Assembly: GCA_902386135.1 (NCBI GenBank)
Contig: CABMIB010000055.1
Span: forward strand, 1-63,892
Length of the DNA: 63,892 bases
Source of the DNA: an uncultured archaeon
GTDB lineage: Archaea > Halobacteriota > Methanosarcinia > Methanosarcinales > Methanoperedenaceae
Direction: 5' to 3'
Positions within the stretch are counted from its first letter, which is position 1; each line of letters opens with the position of its first letter. Shown piece after piece: positions 1-8,553 of the stretch. Both the position numbers and the translations under genes were made by a program. The notes under the pieces were generated by a model. It made no database searches and was not told the DNA's origin. It saw nothing but the letters and a program-made list of their open reading frames with translations.

Positions 1-194
1 TCCGTTTTCTGCCAGTTATTATAATCTTTCGGGAAATCCACTTCCACGATATGCCCGGACAGGCCCATGATAGTTTTGCCGTCGAACTTATACGCATCAA
101 CGCCGCTGATTCTCTCCTTCGCCGGCTTTTTTTCGGACAGTATAGCCGCGATCCTCTTTGCAGCATCATGTTTCTCTGTTATGATTAAATGCAT
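1..194 (-). CDS. topA: DNA topoisomerase I, N-terminal part (cut by window edge)
   Basis: The first 64 codons of a gene run off the left edge. The translation begins MHLIITEKHDAAKRIAAIL and continues with a stretch containing DGKTIMGLSGHIVEVDFP, which matches the start of the Toprim domain of archaeal type IA topoisomerases: the conserved acidic residue in TEKHDAAK and the GLSGH segment are visible. The enzyme relaxes negatively supercoiled DNA by transient single-strand cleavage. The ATG at 194-192 follows a GAGGAT-like ribosome-binding site. The catalytic tyrosine and zinc fingers lie outside the window, so completeness cannot be judged. Confidence 0.85.
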   Translation of the reverse strand, partial: MHLIITEKHDAAKRIAAILSEKKPAKERISGVDAYKFDGKTIMGLSGHIVEVDFPKDYNNWQKT

Positions 195-275
195 CGTATC
201 CTCAGAAGTATCTGGAATTGTCAATAACTTACATAAATAGATTTGGTTGCAAAGCGAAGCTGAGGTAAACCTGTA

Positions 276-289
276 AAGGGATATCCCTT
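276..289. promoter_or_regulatory. 14-bp perfect palindrome after the S-layer gene
   Basis: AAGGGATATCCCTT lies just beyond the stop codon of the S-layer gene and about 80 bp before the topA start. It may be a protein-binding site or part of a transcript end; nothing else in the 195-295 gap is recognisable. Confidence 0.3.
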
Positions 290-295
290 AAAGCT

Positions 296-2962
296 TCAAA
301 GCTTCTTGTTTTTAGGTCTTCTTGAAGCCATAAGGTAAACCAGGACAAGAACTCCTGTCCCGATCAATACCCCGTCTGCGGGCATTTTTTTGACCACTTC
401 CAACAAAGCCTTCTGCCCGAGGATTGCAACGCTATAATTGCCTTCCAGCAGGGTGACTTTGTACGTGAAATTGACCTCTTTCACCTCGCCCGGGGCAAGG
501 GTAACAGACCTGTTGTCCACCTCGGTGCTGTTAACTATGAGCACAACTGGAAGTGTGTCCTTTTTCGTGCCCGCATTCGTGATATTTGACCTGATAACAG
601 CCGTCCCCCCGGTGGAGACCACAGGAGGGGTTATATTGATGTCAAGAGCCCTGAAATCAGAGAACGGCAATATTACCTCGATGTCTCTGGTAGCAGTGAT
701 GTAACCAGCCTTTGATGCGGATATGGTATGCGTTCCGCCCGTTTCCAGCGTGTAGTTCAGAGTGCCGCGGCTGTCGGTCTGACCAATAGATACATTATCG
801 TAGGTTATATTTGCACTGCTGACAGGAGCACCGTTGAATGTAACTTTTATTGTTATGGTCTCGAACTGGTCAGCTTTCGCAGGTGCATCAATGGAAAGCA
901 TGCTCTGAATAAACCCTGCCACGTCTATGGTTCTTGTGGCTTTCTGGTAGCCCAGTTTGGTTGCAGTCATGTTATATGTCCCGTTAAGCGTTTTAGGCAG
1001 GGTATAGCTAAGAGTCCCTGTAATATCCGTCTGCCCTATACCCGAATCGATAGCTATGGATGCCCCTTCTATCGCAGCCCCACCCGCCGTAACCATTATC
1101 TTAATCGCATCTCCGGCATTGGCTTTAGCCGGAGCATCTATTACAAGCTGGTTTGCCAGCATCCCGGGCACTACGGTCACAACAGGATAGAACCTGACCT
1201 CACTGGAATCCGCTACTTTGAACTGGATATTACCCATCAGGTCAACCGTACTTGCAGGAGAGAGCCCTATAGAATTCGGATTATCCATCTCGATCCCTCC
1301 TGTGCTGACGCTGCTGATCCTCATCTGCCCGTACCTGTCCCCGCTCTTTACTGAGGTTGTGGCTTCAGATATCTGGAACATTCCTTTAATGAACGCTGCC
1401 TGCACCTCTGCCCCTGAGAACACATTGTCAAATCTCGCGATTATTATAGGAAGGTCCGATGTAGCACCCACTCTCTTCGTATACACGTATGTTTGACCTG
1501 CCGAAAGGGGAGTTGTATCCACCTCATTGCCATCCTTTAACAGGGAAAGCAGCATTGTCCTTGCGTTCAGATCTATGTCCTTGGCTTTCAGGACATACCC
1601 TTCTTTCAAAGTAAGAGTGCCTCCCACAGACACGGTACGCTGTGTCTCGTCGTCGATAAGTACCTTATGCAGCTGCCCCTGGGCAAGTGTGCTCATATCT
1701 GATATGCGCGTAGTTGGATTCGGAGGCCTGGTATTCGCTGTATATCCTGCAAAATACTTATCAGCCATAAAGCCGATTACCTGGTATGAGCCGAAGCCTG
1801 AATAATCAAAACCTATTTCCTGGGGCGATGTGGAGTATACTAACCCGCCCTCCGGGATAGACGCTCCGCTGGGGCTTACCGTGAGCTTTTCAGTCCCGAT
1901 ATCCTTATCCATGTCATAGAAAAAGCCTATGCTTGTGCTGCCGATATTCAAGCCAAAGTTCTGGGGAGTCCATTCACTGGTCACAGGATAAATCGTTCCC
2001 CTGACATCAAAGGTGCCGGTACTCTCGACAGATAAGGCAAAGCGAAGAACGCTGCTGTTGTCGGCAACGATGAGCTTCAAATTACCCATCAGGTCAGCTG
2101 TATTTCCCGGGGACAGGTCGATAGAATCCCTGTTATCCATTGTTATCTGGTCCGCGCCGGTTCCGGTTATTTCCATGACACCGTACCTGTCGCCGCTGCT
2201 TACCCTGGTGTAAGAGTCTGAAACCTGGAATACTCCTTTAATGAACGCCGCATTGGCTTCAGTTCCACGGAAGACGGAATCAATATGTATAGCTATAATA
2301 GGTAGATCGCTAACGCTCCCTACCTTTTTTATATAAAAGTAGGTATCGCCAGCAGCAACTACACTACTATCGACCTCGGTCCCGTCTTTTATCAGGGAAA
2401 CAAAGACCTGTCTCGGGCCGCCTCCGATATCAACTGCCTTCGCCTTGAGAACATAGCCCTCAGCCAGGGTCAAAGTTCCACCCTCGGATACAACGCGCTG
2501 ATCCTCATCATCAAGAAGCACTTTCTGCAACTGACCGCTTCCAATAGTACTTATTTTTTTGTTTTTCGAGATAGTACTGTTCGCCGTATATCCTGCAAAA
2601 TACTTGTCTGCCATGAAGCCGATTACCTGGTATGAGCCAAACGGCGAATAAACAAAACTGACCTCTATCGGGGAAGTCTTATAGGTCATATCGCCTTCCG
2701 CGATGGCTCTTCTAACAGGATTGATATTATCGATTGAAAGTTCCTCGGTACTCAGGTTATCATCGAGGTTGTAATAGAACCCGGAAAAGCTGTATGCATT
2801 CCAGGTATAATTCGTGCTCAAATTCTTGCTCTCATCCCACACGCGGTTGCCGGATTGATTGGAAGCCGCATCAGCCCCGGCTGCAAACAATAAGATTGCA
2901 AGCATTATTATTCCAATAGCGATCCCGAATGCACTCCATCTATATGTTTGATTATTGTTCAT
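296..2962 (-). CDS. Methanosarcinales-type S-layer protein with duplicated S-layer domain
   Basis: A secreted 888-residue surface protein. An N-terminal signal peptide (about residues 10-33) is followed by two copies of the S-layer (DUF1608) domain, about 45-290 and 330-590; both contain YQVIGFMADKYFAGYTAN, so the repeat is easy to see. Two Ig/carboxypeptidase-regulatory-like domains follow (each with a VIDAPAKA- or SIDAPAKA-like start), then a CARDB-like domain and a C-terminal membrane anchor ending in basic residues. This is the layout of the major S-layer protein of Methanosarcina plus extra stalk domains. I chose the ATG at 2962 because GGTGGT lies 4 bases before it; a TATA-like TTATATATTAG near 3020-3030 supports a short leader. 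Whether it is the main lattice protein is inferred. Confidence 0.85.
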   Translation of the reverse strand: MNNNQTYRWSAFGIAIGIIMLAILLFAAGADAASNQSGNRVWDESKNLSTNYTWNAYSFSGFYYNLDDNLSTEELSIDNINPVRRAIAEGDMTYKTSPIEVSFVYSPFGSYQVIGFMADKYFAGYTANSTISKNKKISTIGSGQLQKVLLDDEDQRVVSEGGTLTLAEGYVLKAKAVDIGGGPRQVFVSLIKDGTEVDSSVVAAGDTYFYIKKVGSVSDLPIIAIHIDSVFRGTEANAAFIKGVFQVSDSYTRVSSGDRYGVMEITGTGADQITMDNRDSIDLSPGNTADLMGNLKLIVADNSSVLRFALSVESTGTFDVRGTIYPVTSEWTPQNFGLNIGSTSIGFFYDMDKDIGTEKLTVSPSGASIPEGGLVYSTSPQEIGFDYSGFGSYQVIGFMADKYFAGYTANTRPPNPTTRISDMSTLAQGQLHKVLIDDETQRTVSVGGTLTLKEGYVLKAKDIDLNARTMLLSLLKDGNEVDTTPLSAGQTYVYTKRVGATSDLPIIIARFDNVFSGAEVQAAFIKGMFQISEATTSVKSGDRYGQMRISSVSTGGIEMDNPNSIGLSPASTVDLMGNIQFKVADSSEVRFYPVVTVVPGMLANQLVIDAPAKANAGDAIKIMVTAGGAAIEGASIAIDSGIGQTDITGTLSYTLPKTLNGTYNMTATKLGYQKATRTIDVAGFIQSMLSIDAPAKADQFETITIKVTFNGAPVSSANITYDNVSIGQTDSRGTLNYTLETGGTHTISASKAGYITATRDIEVILPFSDFRALDINITPPVVSTGGTAVIRSNITNAGTKKDTLPVVLIVNSTEVDNRSVTLAPGEVKEVNFTYKVTLLEGNYSVAILGQKALLEVVKKMPADGVLIGTGVLVLVYLMASRRPKNKKL

Positions 2963-3071
2963 GATACCACCAGTTTGGCATGGTCCGGGAACCCAGCCCA
3001 CTTTTCGGTTCCCTTACTTCTAATATATAACTGGGATTGTCGGAAAAGTATTTAAGTTTTATTAGGCAGTT

Positions 3072-3584
3072 TTACTTCCTGCGGTCCACTGTAAAATACA
3101 GCCATAGGAATGTAATTACAGCTATTAATATAATAAAACCTGCAATGATTGTATAGCTCTTCTCGTCCAGGATTATGGAGAATTTCTCACCGCTGAATGG
3201 ATAGAAGAGCATGATACCGTCGGCTGCTGTATATCTCGTTATGTTATCCTCGATGTATTGAGCTACGCTCTGATTCGCTACGACCTGGTTTGCCAGTGTT
3301 TGAATCGTATGGTTCGAGTTATCGAACAGGAAAATGTCCAGGGCAGAGTGCGACCAGAAGCCAATAAGCAACGGAGCAAAAAGAGCACGATTTCGAATTG
3401 CGAGCAGCAGTGCCAGTACAAGCAAGATCAGAGGCGAATGCAGTCCGCTGCGATGATGCCAGAGTATGTCCAGATCGGGAAATAAACTTGCAACCGCTAC
3501 AACTGCCATCGTTTCACGGTTCATCTCTTTCAATAGAATTGCGCCAAGTACAAAGCTAAACAGCAAATGTGAGATCCAGTCCAT
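3072..3584 (-). CDS. YdjM-like membrane-bound metal-dependent hydrolase family protein
   Basis: A 170-residue membrane protein whose N-terminus MDWISHLLFSF, FPDLDILWHH, RSGLHS and SHSALDIF carry the conserved His and Asp residues of the YdjM/DUF457 family of putative membrane-bound metal-dependent hydrolases. About four hydrophobic segments are visible, with the last near residues 145-165. The substrate is not known for this family. It is a single gene transcribed toward the S-layer gene, with no clear operon partner. Confidence 0.7.
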   Translation of the reverse strand: MDWISHLLFSFVLGAILLKEMNRETMAVVAVASLFPDLDILWHHRSGLHSPLILLVLALLLAIRNRALFAPLLIGFWSHSALDIFLFDNSNHTIQTLANQVVANQSVAQYIEDNITRYTAADGIMLFYPFSGEKFSIILDEKSYTIIAGFIILIAVITFLWLYFTVDRRK

Positions 3585-3636
3585 GTTTTATGACATACGC
3601 AGAGTAATCAATTTTTGTGCTTTAACATGAGTCTAT

Positions 3637-3867
3637 CTATTTCGTGCTTAGAATATCGTTCACAGTATTCAATAATTTTTCAGCGGTATAAGGTTTCGTT
3701 AAAAAAGCATCTACATGAGCTTTATCAACTTTCACAAGTTTGTCCTTTTCAGTTAATCCGCTGACCGCAATAACCTTGACCCCCGGATTAATTTCGCGCA
3801 GTTCTTTTATAAGTTGTACTTCAGTCTTATCTACATTTTTCACTAATTTGCCTCTCAGAATAGGCAC
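3637..3867 (-). pseudogene. Remnant of a response-regulator receiver domain
   Basis: The reading frame (GTG at 3867) gives 76 residues that match only the second half of a receiver domain: KELREINPGVKVIAVSGL, then VDAFLTKPYT with the conserved Lys, and a final amphipathic helix. The first half, including the phosphoacceptor Asp, is absent, and the frame is closed by a stop codon 11 codons upstream. It is most likely a truncated, inactive gene. Bases 3868-4120 upstream hold no other recognisable gene. Confidence 0.6.
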
Positions 3868-4126
3868 AGTAATCTTTGCTAACCCGTTCCATTATCTTGT
3901 TGAACTCGCCTTCATTGGTTGATTTTGATTCGCAGCCACAAATAACCCCACCCGTTATATAAACCTGGCGCTCCAGCGACATTCCTTAGACTCCGTAACA
4001 TATTGAACATGACCCCCTGATCTCCTTTTGGTTACGTTATTGGGCGGCGGTTATATCTTCTGGAAGGCTTTCAAATGGCCAATCTGCTGTACATCTCGCA
4101 AATATCAATATTTAGATAACTTTTTA

Positions 4127-4138
4127 TACCACGTGGTA
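4127..4138. promoter_or_regulatory. TACCACGTGGTA palindrome at the DUF1699 promoter
   Basis: A perfect 12-bp palindrome overlaps the end of the TATA-like element TTTTTATAC and lies about 50 bp before the DUF1699 start. The position over the promoter core suggests a repressor operator. Confidence 0.4.
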
Positions 4139-4186
4139 AAGTTATATAGTAAGGGAAAAAGTAAAATTAAAAGGGAGCAAAATAAT

Positions 4187-4591
4187 ATGAGAATAAGGGT
4201 TGTTAGTTCAAAAGAAGAAATTAATTCACTTGGTAGATGTGAAAAAATAGTCCATCTTGCATTCCGCCCGGCAAATAAAGATATTTTCGCATTGGTACGG
4301 TCATGTCCTGATGTGAAAGCCATACATATACCAAGTTCGTATATCAGGACAGTATCAAATTCCACCAAGATGTTCCTTGATATGCAGGGTATTGCGCTGC
4401 TGGAAGGCGATGTCTGGGGTCATAGAAAGGACATTAACGAATATTCTGAGATTAGACCCGAGGTCATAAACAGAATTCAGGAATTTAAGGCAGAGGGCTT
4501 ATCAGAACCTGATATGCTTGGCAGGCTTGGAAGAGAGACCCGGCTTAGCAGGGATTTATTGAAATTCCTGTTAAAAGAGAAAGCAAAATAA
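4187..4591 (+). CDS. DUF1699 family protein
   Basis: A 134-residue protein whose MRIRVVSSKEEI start, HLAFRPANKDIFAL, HIPSSYIRT and MQGIALLEGDVWGHRKDINEY segments are those of the DUF1699 family, which I know from Methanosarcina and relatives. The function is unknown. The start at 4187 is preferred over the longer frame from 4028 because it matches the family N-terminus and follows AAGGGAG. The C-terminal third is helical and could be a small helix-turn-helix, but that is a guess. A palindromic possible operator lies over its promoter. Confidence 0.8.
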   Translation: MRIRVVSSKEEINSLGRCEKIVHLAFRPANKDIFALVRSCPDVKAIHIPSSYIRTVSNSTKMFLDMQGIALLEGDVWGHRKDINEYSEIRPEVINRIQEFKAEGLSEPDMLGRLGRETRLSRDLLKFLLKEKAK

Positions 4592-4636
4592 ATAGTTGAA
4601 GTGTCCGCCTACATGCCGACTCTTCAAAAATGCGAT

Positions 4637-5677
4637 TCATATACTTATTTTTATTTTGCCGTCCATTAATGATACTTCTTCTGTTCCTATTTTTATAGGC
4701 AGGGTGTTTTTCAAGGTTATTGAATTATTGGCAATATCAGTGACCTGGAATTCTTCATACTTATCTCCAACCATGATCACTTTTTTATCCCCATACTGGA
4801 TTATGTCAAACACCAGTTCATCCTGGCTCATTTGCTTCGGGTTGATCATTATTATCTTGTATTTCTTATAATCATCTATTTCCTTCCAGTATACTATGGG
4901 TGAATTGCCTGCTGCCCTGATATCCCTTACAGTCCTGTTATTTTCCGAAATACTTAATTGTAAACTCTGGTTTGTGATTTTTTCCAAAGTAACTGTATAA
5001 CCTTTCAGGAGCTTAAAAGTCTCATTTATTTTTAATTTTTCATCTTTCAGATCCAGAATAACAGGATATAGAAAGTTTACCATAGTCGGAAGTATTTTTT
5101 CATACTTTTCTCCCAGAAAGATGATTTGGTTTTCTTGACCGGATGTCGTATATATCGCATCCTCCGGTTTCACACCATCTCCCAATATCTTTAACTCAAG
5201 CTGTTCTCCGGTATCGAATCTGTATAAAATAACATCCCCGTTTTTTTGGGGTGTACGGGTAACTGTTAAATTATGCCTGGGAATGACCTGGGATATAAGA
5301 GTTTTATAGATTTCATTATCTTTATAAAGTAAGAATTCAAGCCTTGGATAACCGTCCGTAAGACCGGGAATAAAAGAAATAGTCTGGTTGAAACTGCTGC
5401 CGCTGCCCAGTCTTATACTCTTATTATAGATATCCTTTCCGGACAATCGGACTTTCATCTCATAATCTATGGTCTTACCTTCCTGGTTTTCAAGTATTAT
5501 TCTGTAAGAAACCGGTTTTCCATAGAATATTTCACTTTCATTTACCGCGTAAAATCTCGTAGCTGGCTCCGGCTGGGATTGAGCTCCTTCTCCGGCAAGC
5601 TTTATTAAGGCAAAGCCGGCTCCTATTCCACCTATCACAGAGAGCATTATAAATAGTATGGGCAGAGATTTGCTCAG
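4637..5677 (-). CDS. Membrane-anchored extracellular protein with DUF1616-like and S-layer-like regions
   Basis: After a transmembrane segment (SLPILFIMLSVIGG) comes a region with RFYAVNESEIFYGKPVSY that resembles the exported C-terminal part of archaeal DUF1616 proteins, and then a region (KLLKGYTVTLEKI to QYGDKKVIMVGDKY) that resembles a single methanosarcinal S-layer domain. The product is probably an envelope protein. The start is unusual: GGGGGT lies 6 bases before an in-frame CTG at 5677, and a TATA-like TTATATATA at about 5711-5720 places transcription start near 5690. In-frame ATGs farther upstream (5761 and near 5724) lie in or before this TATA element. The next in-frame ATG downstream is inside the membrane segment. 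Confidence 0.6.
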   Translation of the reverse strand: MSKSLPILFIMLSVIGGIGAGFALIKLAGEGAQSQPEPATRFYAVNESEIFYGKPVSYRIILENQEGKTIDYEMKVRLSGKDIYNKSIRLGSGSSFNQTISFIPGLTDGYPRLEFLLYKDNEIYKTLISQVIPRHNLTVTRTPQKNGDVILYRFDTGEQLELKILGDGVKPEDAIYTTSGQENQIIFLGEKYEKILPTMVNFLYPVILDLKDEKLKINETFKLLKGYTVTLEKITNQSLQLSISENNRTVRDIRAAGNSPIVYWKEIDDYKKYKIIMINPKQMSQDELVFDIIQYGDKKVIMVGDKYEEFQVTDIANNSITLKNTLPIKIGTEEVSLMDGKIKISI

Positions 5678-5852
5678 TTTTTTACCCCCGTGGTAGATAT
5701 TAATTACCTGTATATATAAAACCATTGATTTTGTTGAGCAGCAGCCTGATACTAACTTCACGGACCCGCCAATCCGTGGCTATGAATGGATCTTCAGACA
5801 ATAATTGTGCGACGGTTTTCCGTTGCCAGGATGATCAAGTGAACTTTTAAAA

Positions 5853-6569
5853 TTAGAAAAGCAATTTTAAACGGATATAGCCCCATATAATATGCCAAAT
5901 CAGGTAATACACGAGCCTGAATGAATACATTGAGATGAAATCATACCGCTTAAAAATGACCATCTGGGACAAATTGAATAAAAATAAATTAAGCAAAAAA
6001 ATTGCTACGGCCCATAAGGGGAAATGGTTCGAAGAAACCATTGGTATAGTTTGATAAATAGGCTCCAATAGCGAGACAATGAGAATGCAAATTCAAATAA
6101 TATTTTTATGATTTGTATTCTTAAAAATCGAAGTCAGAGAAATCAAGAGTATCGAAAGAGGTAAGACATGAAAAAGAATCTCAACAAAAAACCCAATAGC
6201 CGGGTAAAACAACAGAGATTCAGGAAACAAAATGTTCAAATCAGCAGGAAAAACAAACTTAAGATCAATCAAGATTGTTATTAACACAAATACTGCTGCA
6301 AGAGCGGAACGGCGAAACAGCCCTTTTAGATTCTCCTTTTTAAAAATTGCGAACCAACCTTGGGAAAGAAGAAAAGATAAAAGAATAACACCCAAAAAGA
6401 TAATAAAAGAGGCGGCTACTAAAGGATTTATTCCGCCAATAAATCGCTGAAAAAGAAGATTGTTAGAAAAATAAAGTATTCCTGTCAGTCCTACAACTCC
6501 AATGGATAAGCCAATAAAGACTAGATATTGCGACCTTTCCTTAGAGATTAATTCTTTAATTTTTGTCAT
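5853..6569 (-). pseudogene. Multi-pass membrane protein gene interrupted by an in-frame TGA
   Basis: Two open frames, 6569-6093 (158 residues) and 6068-5853 (71 residues), are in the same frame, separated by one TGA (6095-6093) and eight sense codons. Read through, they give a 238-residue membrane protein with about seven hydrophobic segments. FVEILFHVLPL and RLVYYLIWHIIWGYIRL near the C-terminus recall CPBP-family intramembrane proteases, but the diagnostic EExxxR motif is not seen, so the family is unsure. Either a nonsense mutation has truncated it, or the TGA is an assembly error or a read-through codon. The second piece could only start at TTG 6068. Confidence 0.6.
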
Positions 6570-6596
6570 AATTGCCTCCTTAAAAAGTTAAAAGCA

Positions 6597-6621
6597 TGCG
6601 GAGGATGGAATTCGAACCCAT
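6597..6621 (-). tRNA. 3'-end remnant of a tRNA (T arm plus acceptor 3' strand)
   Basis: On the minus strand the 25 bases are a 5-bp T stem (ATGGG with TCCAT), the 7-base loop TTCGAAT, the acceptor strand CCTCCGC and discriminator A, followed by a T-rich stretch. The matching 5' acceptor GCGGAGG, D arm and anticodon arm are not present; the upstream sequence is the end of the ABC ATPase gene. This is the pattern left by an element that integrated into a tRNA gene (attachment-site copy), or a rearrangement scar. The parent is perhaps tRNA-Leu, judged only from the acceptor sequence. Confidence 0.55.
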
Positions 6622-6627
6622 TTTTTC

Positions 6628-7329
6628 TCATTTCCCCCGCTCGGCAAGTTCTCCATCCCTGAGCCAGACTACCGTGCTCACATACTTCATATCATCGGGT
6701 TCATGCGTTACCATCAGAATCGTGAGCCCGGTCTCCTTATTTAATTTCTGAAATAGCTCAATAATCTGTTTTGACGAGATACTATCCAGATTAGCTGTTG
6801 GCTCATCAGCAAACAATATATCTGGTTTGTTTATCAGTGCTCTTGCAATCGCCACACGTTGCTGCTCTCCTCCTGACATCTCACGGGGGCGGTGATGAAG
6901 CCTTGTGCCAAGTCCGACCTGTCCCAATACTTCGGTGCCGGCTTTTAAATACTCTTCCTTCTTCCTGCCGAGTGCCATTGCAGGCAGATAGACATTTTCA
7001 AGTGCAGTAAGCTCGGGCAGAAGCGCATACTCCTGAAAGACGTAACCGAATTTCAAAAGACGGAATCTTGCCTTTTCGGATTCAGACAGCCCTAAAATGT
7101 TATTTCCATTGAAAATAATCTCACCAGAGGTAGGCATATCGAGCAATCCGAGCTGATGCAACAGTGTTGATTTCCCGCTTCCGCTTTTGCCCATTATAGC
7201 TGCAAATTCACCGCGTTTAATATCGAACGTGACGTTATCCAGCGCTTTCACCTTCACCTCTCCCATGGTATAAATCCGGGAAAGGTCTTTTATCTCAATA
7301 AGGGATTCGTTAGCTTTATCCCAGGTCAT
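6628..7329 (-). CDS. ABC transporter ATP-binding protein, LolD/MacB type
   Basis: A 233-residue ATPase with Walker A GKSGSGKSTLL, Q-loop region FGYVFQEYALL, signature MSGGEQQRVAIARAL, Walker B ILFADEPT and the switch His in MVTHEPDD. It powers the FtsX-like permease encoded just upstream, a pairing usual for systems that move lipids, lipoproteins or peptides in the envelope rather than import solutes. I prefer ATG 7329 because GGGGTG lies 7 bases before it, inside the permease stop region; ATG 7338 is an alternative that would overlap the permease. It is the last gene of the operon starting at 10342. Confidence 0.9.
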   Translation of the reverse strand: MTWDKANESLIEIKDLSRIYTMGEVKVKALDNVTFDIKRGEFAAIMGKSGSGKSTLLHQLGLLDMPTSGEIIFNGNNILGLSESEKARFRLLKFGYVFQEYALLPELTALENVYLPAMALGRKKEEYLKAGTEVLGQVGLGTRLHHRPREMSGGEQQRVAIARALINKPDILFADEPTANLDSISSKQIIELFQKLNKETGLTILMVTHEPDDMKYVSTVVWLRDGELAERGK

Positions 7330-7330
7330 T

Positions 7331-8530
7331 TCATTCACCCCACATTGCGTCTATTATCGTCTTGCGGACTGCCAGCCATGAAGGTATGAACCCTGCAGCA
7401 AGGGCAGCTATGATCAGACTTATTGCATTAATTGAAACTTTTTCAGGAAGAATCAATAATGAAGCGAGCCCGATAGGAAATTTTAAAGGATGCTCGATGA
7501 ACCATGGTTTTATGGCAAAAAATATTATTATCAAGCCGATAAATATGCCGCTTATCACAATGAACATTGCCTGGAAGATATATGATTGTATGATTACGGA
7601 TTCCTCTATTCCAACAGCCCTTAAAATTCCTATCTGCCTCCGCTTGCTGATAGTACTGGTATAGACAATAATAAAAATAGTAATGACCGCAACAAACAAG
7701 CCGATCGCAGATATCATCATTGCTATCATGTCAAAGCTGTTTGTTATGTTTTTTACCATGCCGGCATAGACAGTCCATGGTTTTATTTTTTCTTTAATAC
7801 CCATCTCTAAAAGCTGTTTTATGTACCAGTCTTCATTTCCATTATCTCTGGTCTTGACCAGTATTTGTGAAGCTTTGTCTTCCAGACCGATTACGGATTC
7901 CATCTCTTTCTGGCTGATGTATGCCATCGTATTGGTTTGTATGAAATTCGCATCAAAAATTCCCTTTACCCTGTAGCTCTTTTTAACGCCATTATCGAAC
8001 AGCACATCTATGCTATCACCAACTTTAACTCCAAGTGAACTGTATTCAAGATCACCGCCATACCCTCCGGCAATCTCTTTTCCAAGTAAGATCTCGTTCT
8101 CGTCCAGCTTGCTCAGGTAATTGCCGGCGATCAGATAATTATGATTTGTAGTCACTTTCATCTCGTCATCCGGATTGACGGCGCGCACAGTCCAGGTTCC
8201 ATGTTTATCCTTATGTGAAAGTGTCGCGCCCGTTACGTATTGTGATGAGATGCCCACTACACCTGGAACGCCTTTTATCTTTTGTTCCAGGGAATAAACA
8301 TCGCTTATATATTTTTCATCCTCTTTGGGTTCGATCACTACGTTGCTATACAGCGAGTTGATTACCTGTTTGTTAGTTGCCTCAGTCACTCCAAGAAAAA
8401 TGGAACCTATAAATACTAAATTTACAAAGATCAAGGACATTATAAAGATTATTAAAAGCAATGTGCTTTTATTTCCTTTAATCATCGACCTGGATGCCAG
8501 AAACAACGATAGCTTAATATTATTGAACAT
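7331..8530 (-). CDS. FtsX-like ABC transporter permease
   Basis: A 399-residue protein with one N-terminal membrane segment (about 22-45), a large MacB-like extracytoplasmic domain (about 50-265) and three C-terminal membrane segments (about 270-390). RRQIGILRAVGIEESVI is the typical FtsX/MacB coupling region that contacts the ATPase. It lies directly before the LolD-type ATPase and 23 bases after a COG1361-type exported protein, which probably forms part of the same envelope complex. The exported or extracted substrate is unknown. Confidence 0.85.
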   Translation of the reverse strand: MFNNIKLSLFLASRSMIKGNKSTLLLIIFIMSLIFVNLVFIGSIFLGVTEATNKQVINSLYSNVVIEPKEDEKYISDVYSLEQKIKGVPGVVGISSQYVTGATLSHKDKHGTWTVRAVNPDDEMKVTTNHNYLIAGNYLSKLDENEILLGKEIAGGYGGDLEYSSLGVKVGDSIDVLFDNGVKKSYRVKGIFDANFIQTNTMAYISQKEMESVIGLEDKASQILVKTRDNGNEDWYIKQLLEMGIKEKIKPWTVYAGMVKNITNSFDMIAMMISAIGLFVAVITIFIIVYTSTISKRRQIGILRAVGIEESVIIQSYIFQAMFIVISGIFIGLIIIFFAIKPWFIEHPLKFPIGLASLLILPEKVSINAISLIIAALAAGFIPSWLAVRKTIIDAMWGE

Positions 8531-8553
8531 ATACCCTCTTCATATAGTATTAT

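Noticed and set aside
3868-4020. Second broken gene (frame with GVICGCESKS and NEGEFNKIMERV) upstream of the receiver remnant
   Set aside because: The frame is short and matches no family I know; it may be part of the same decayed gene but cannot be supported.
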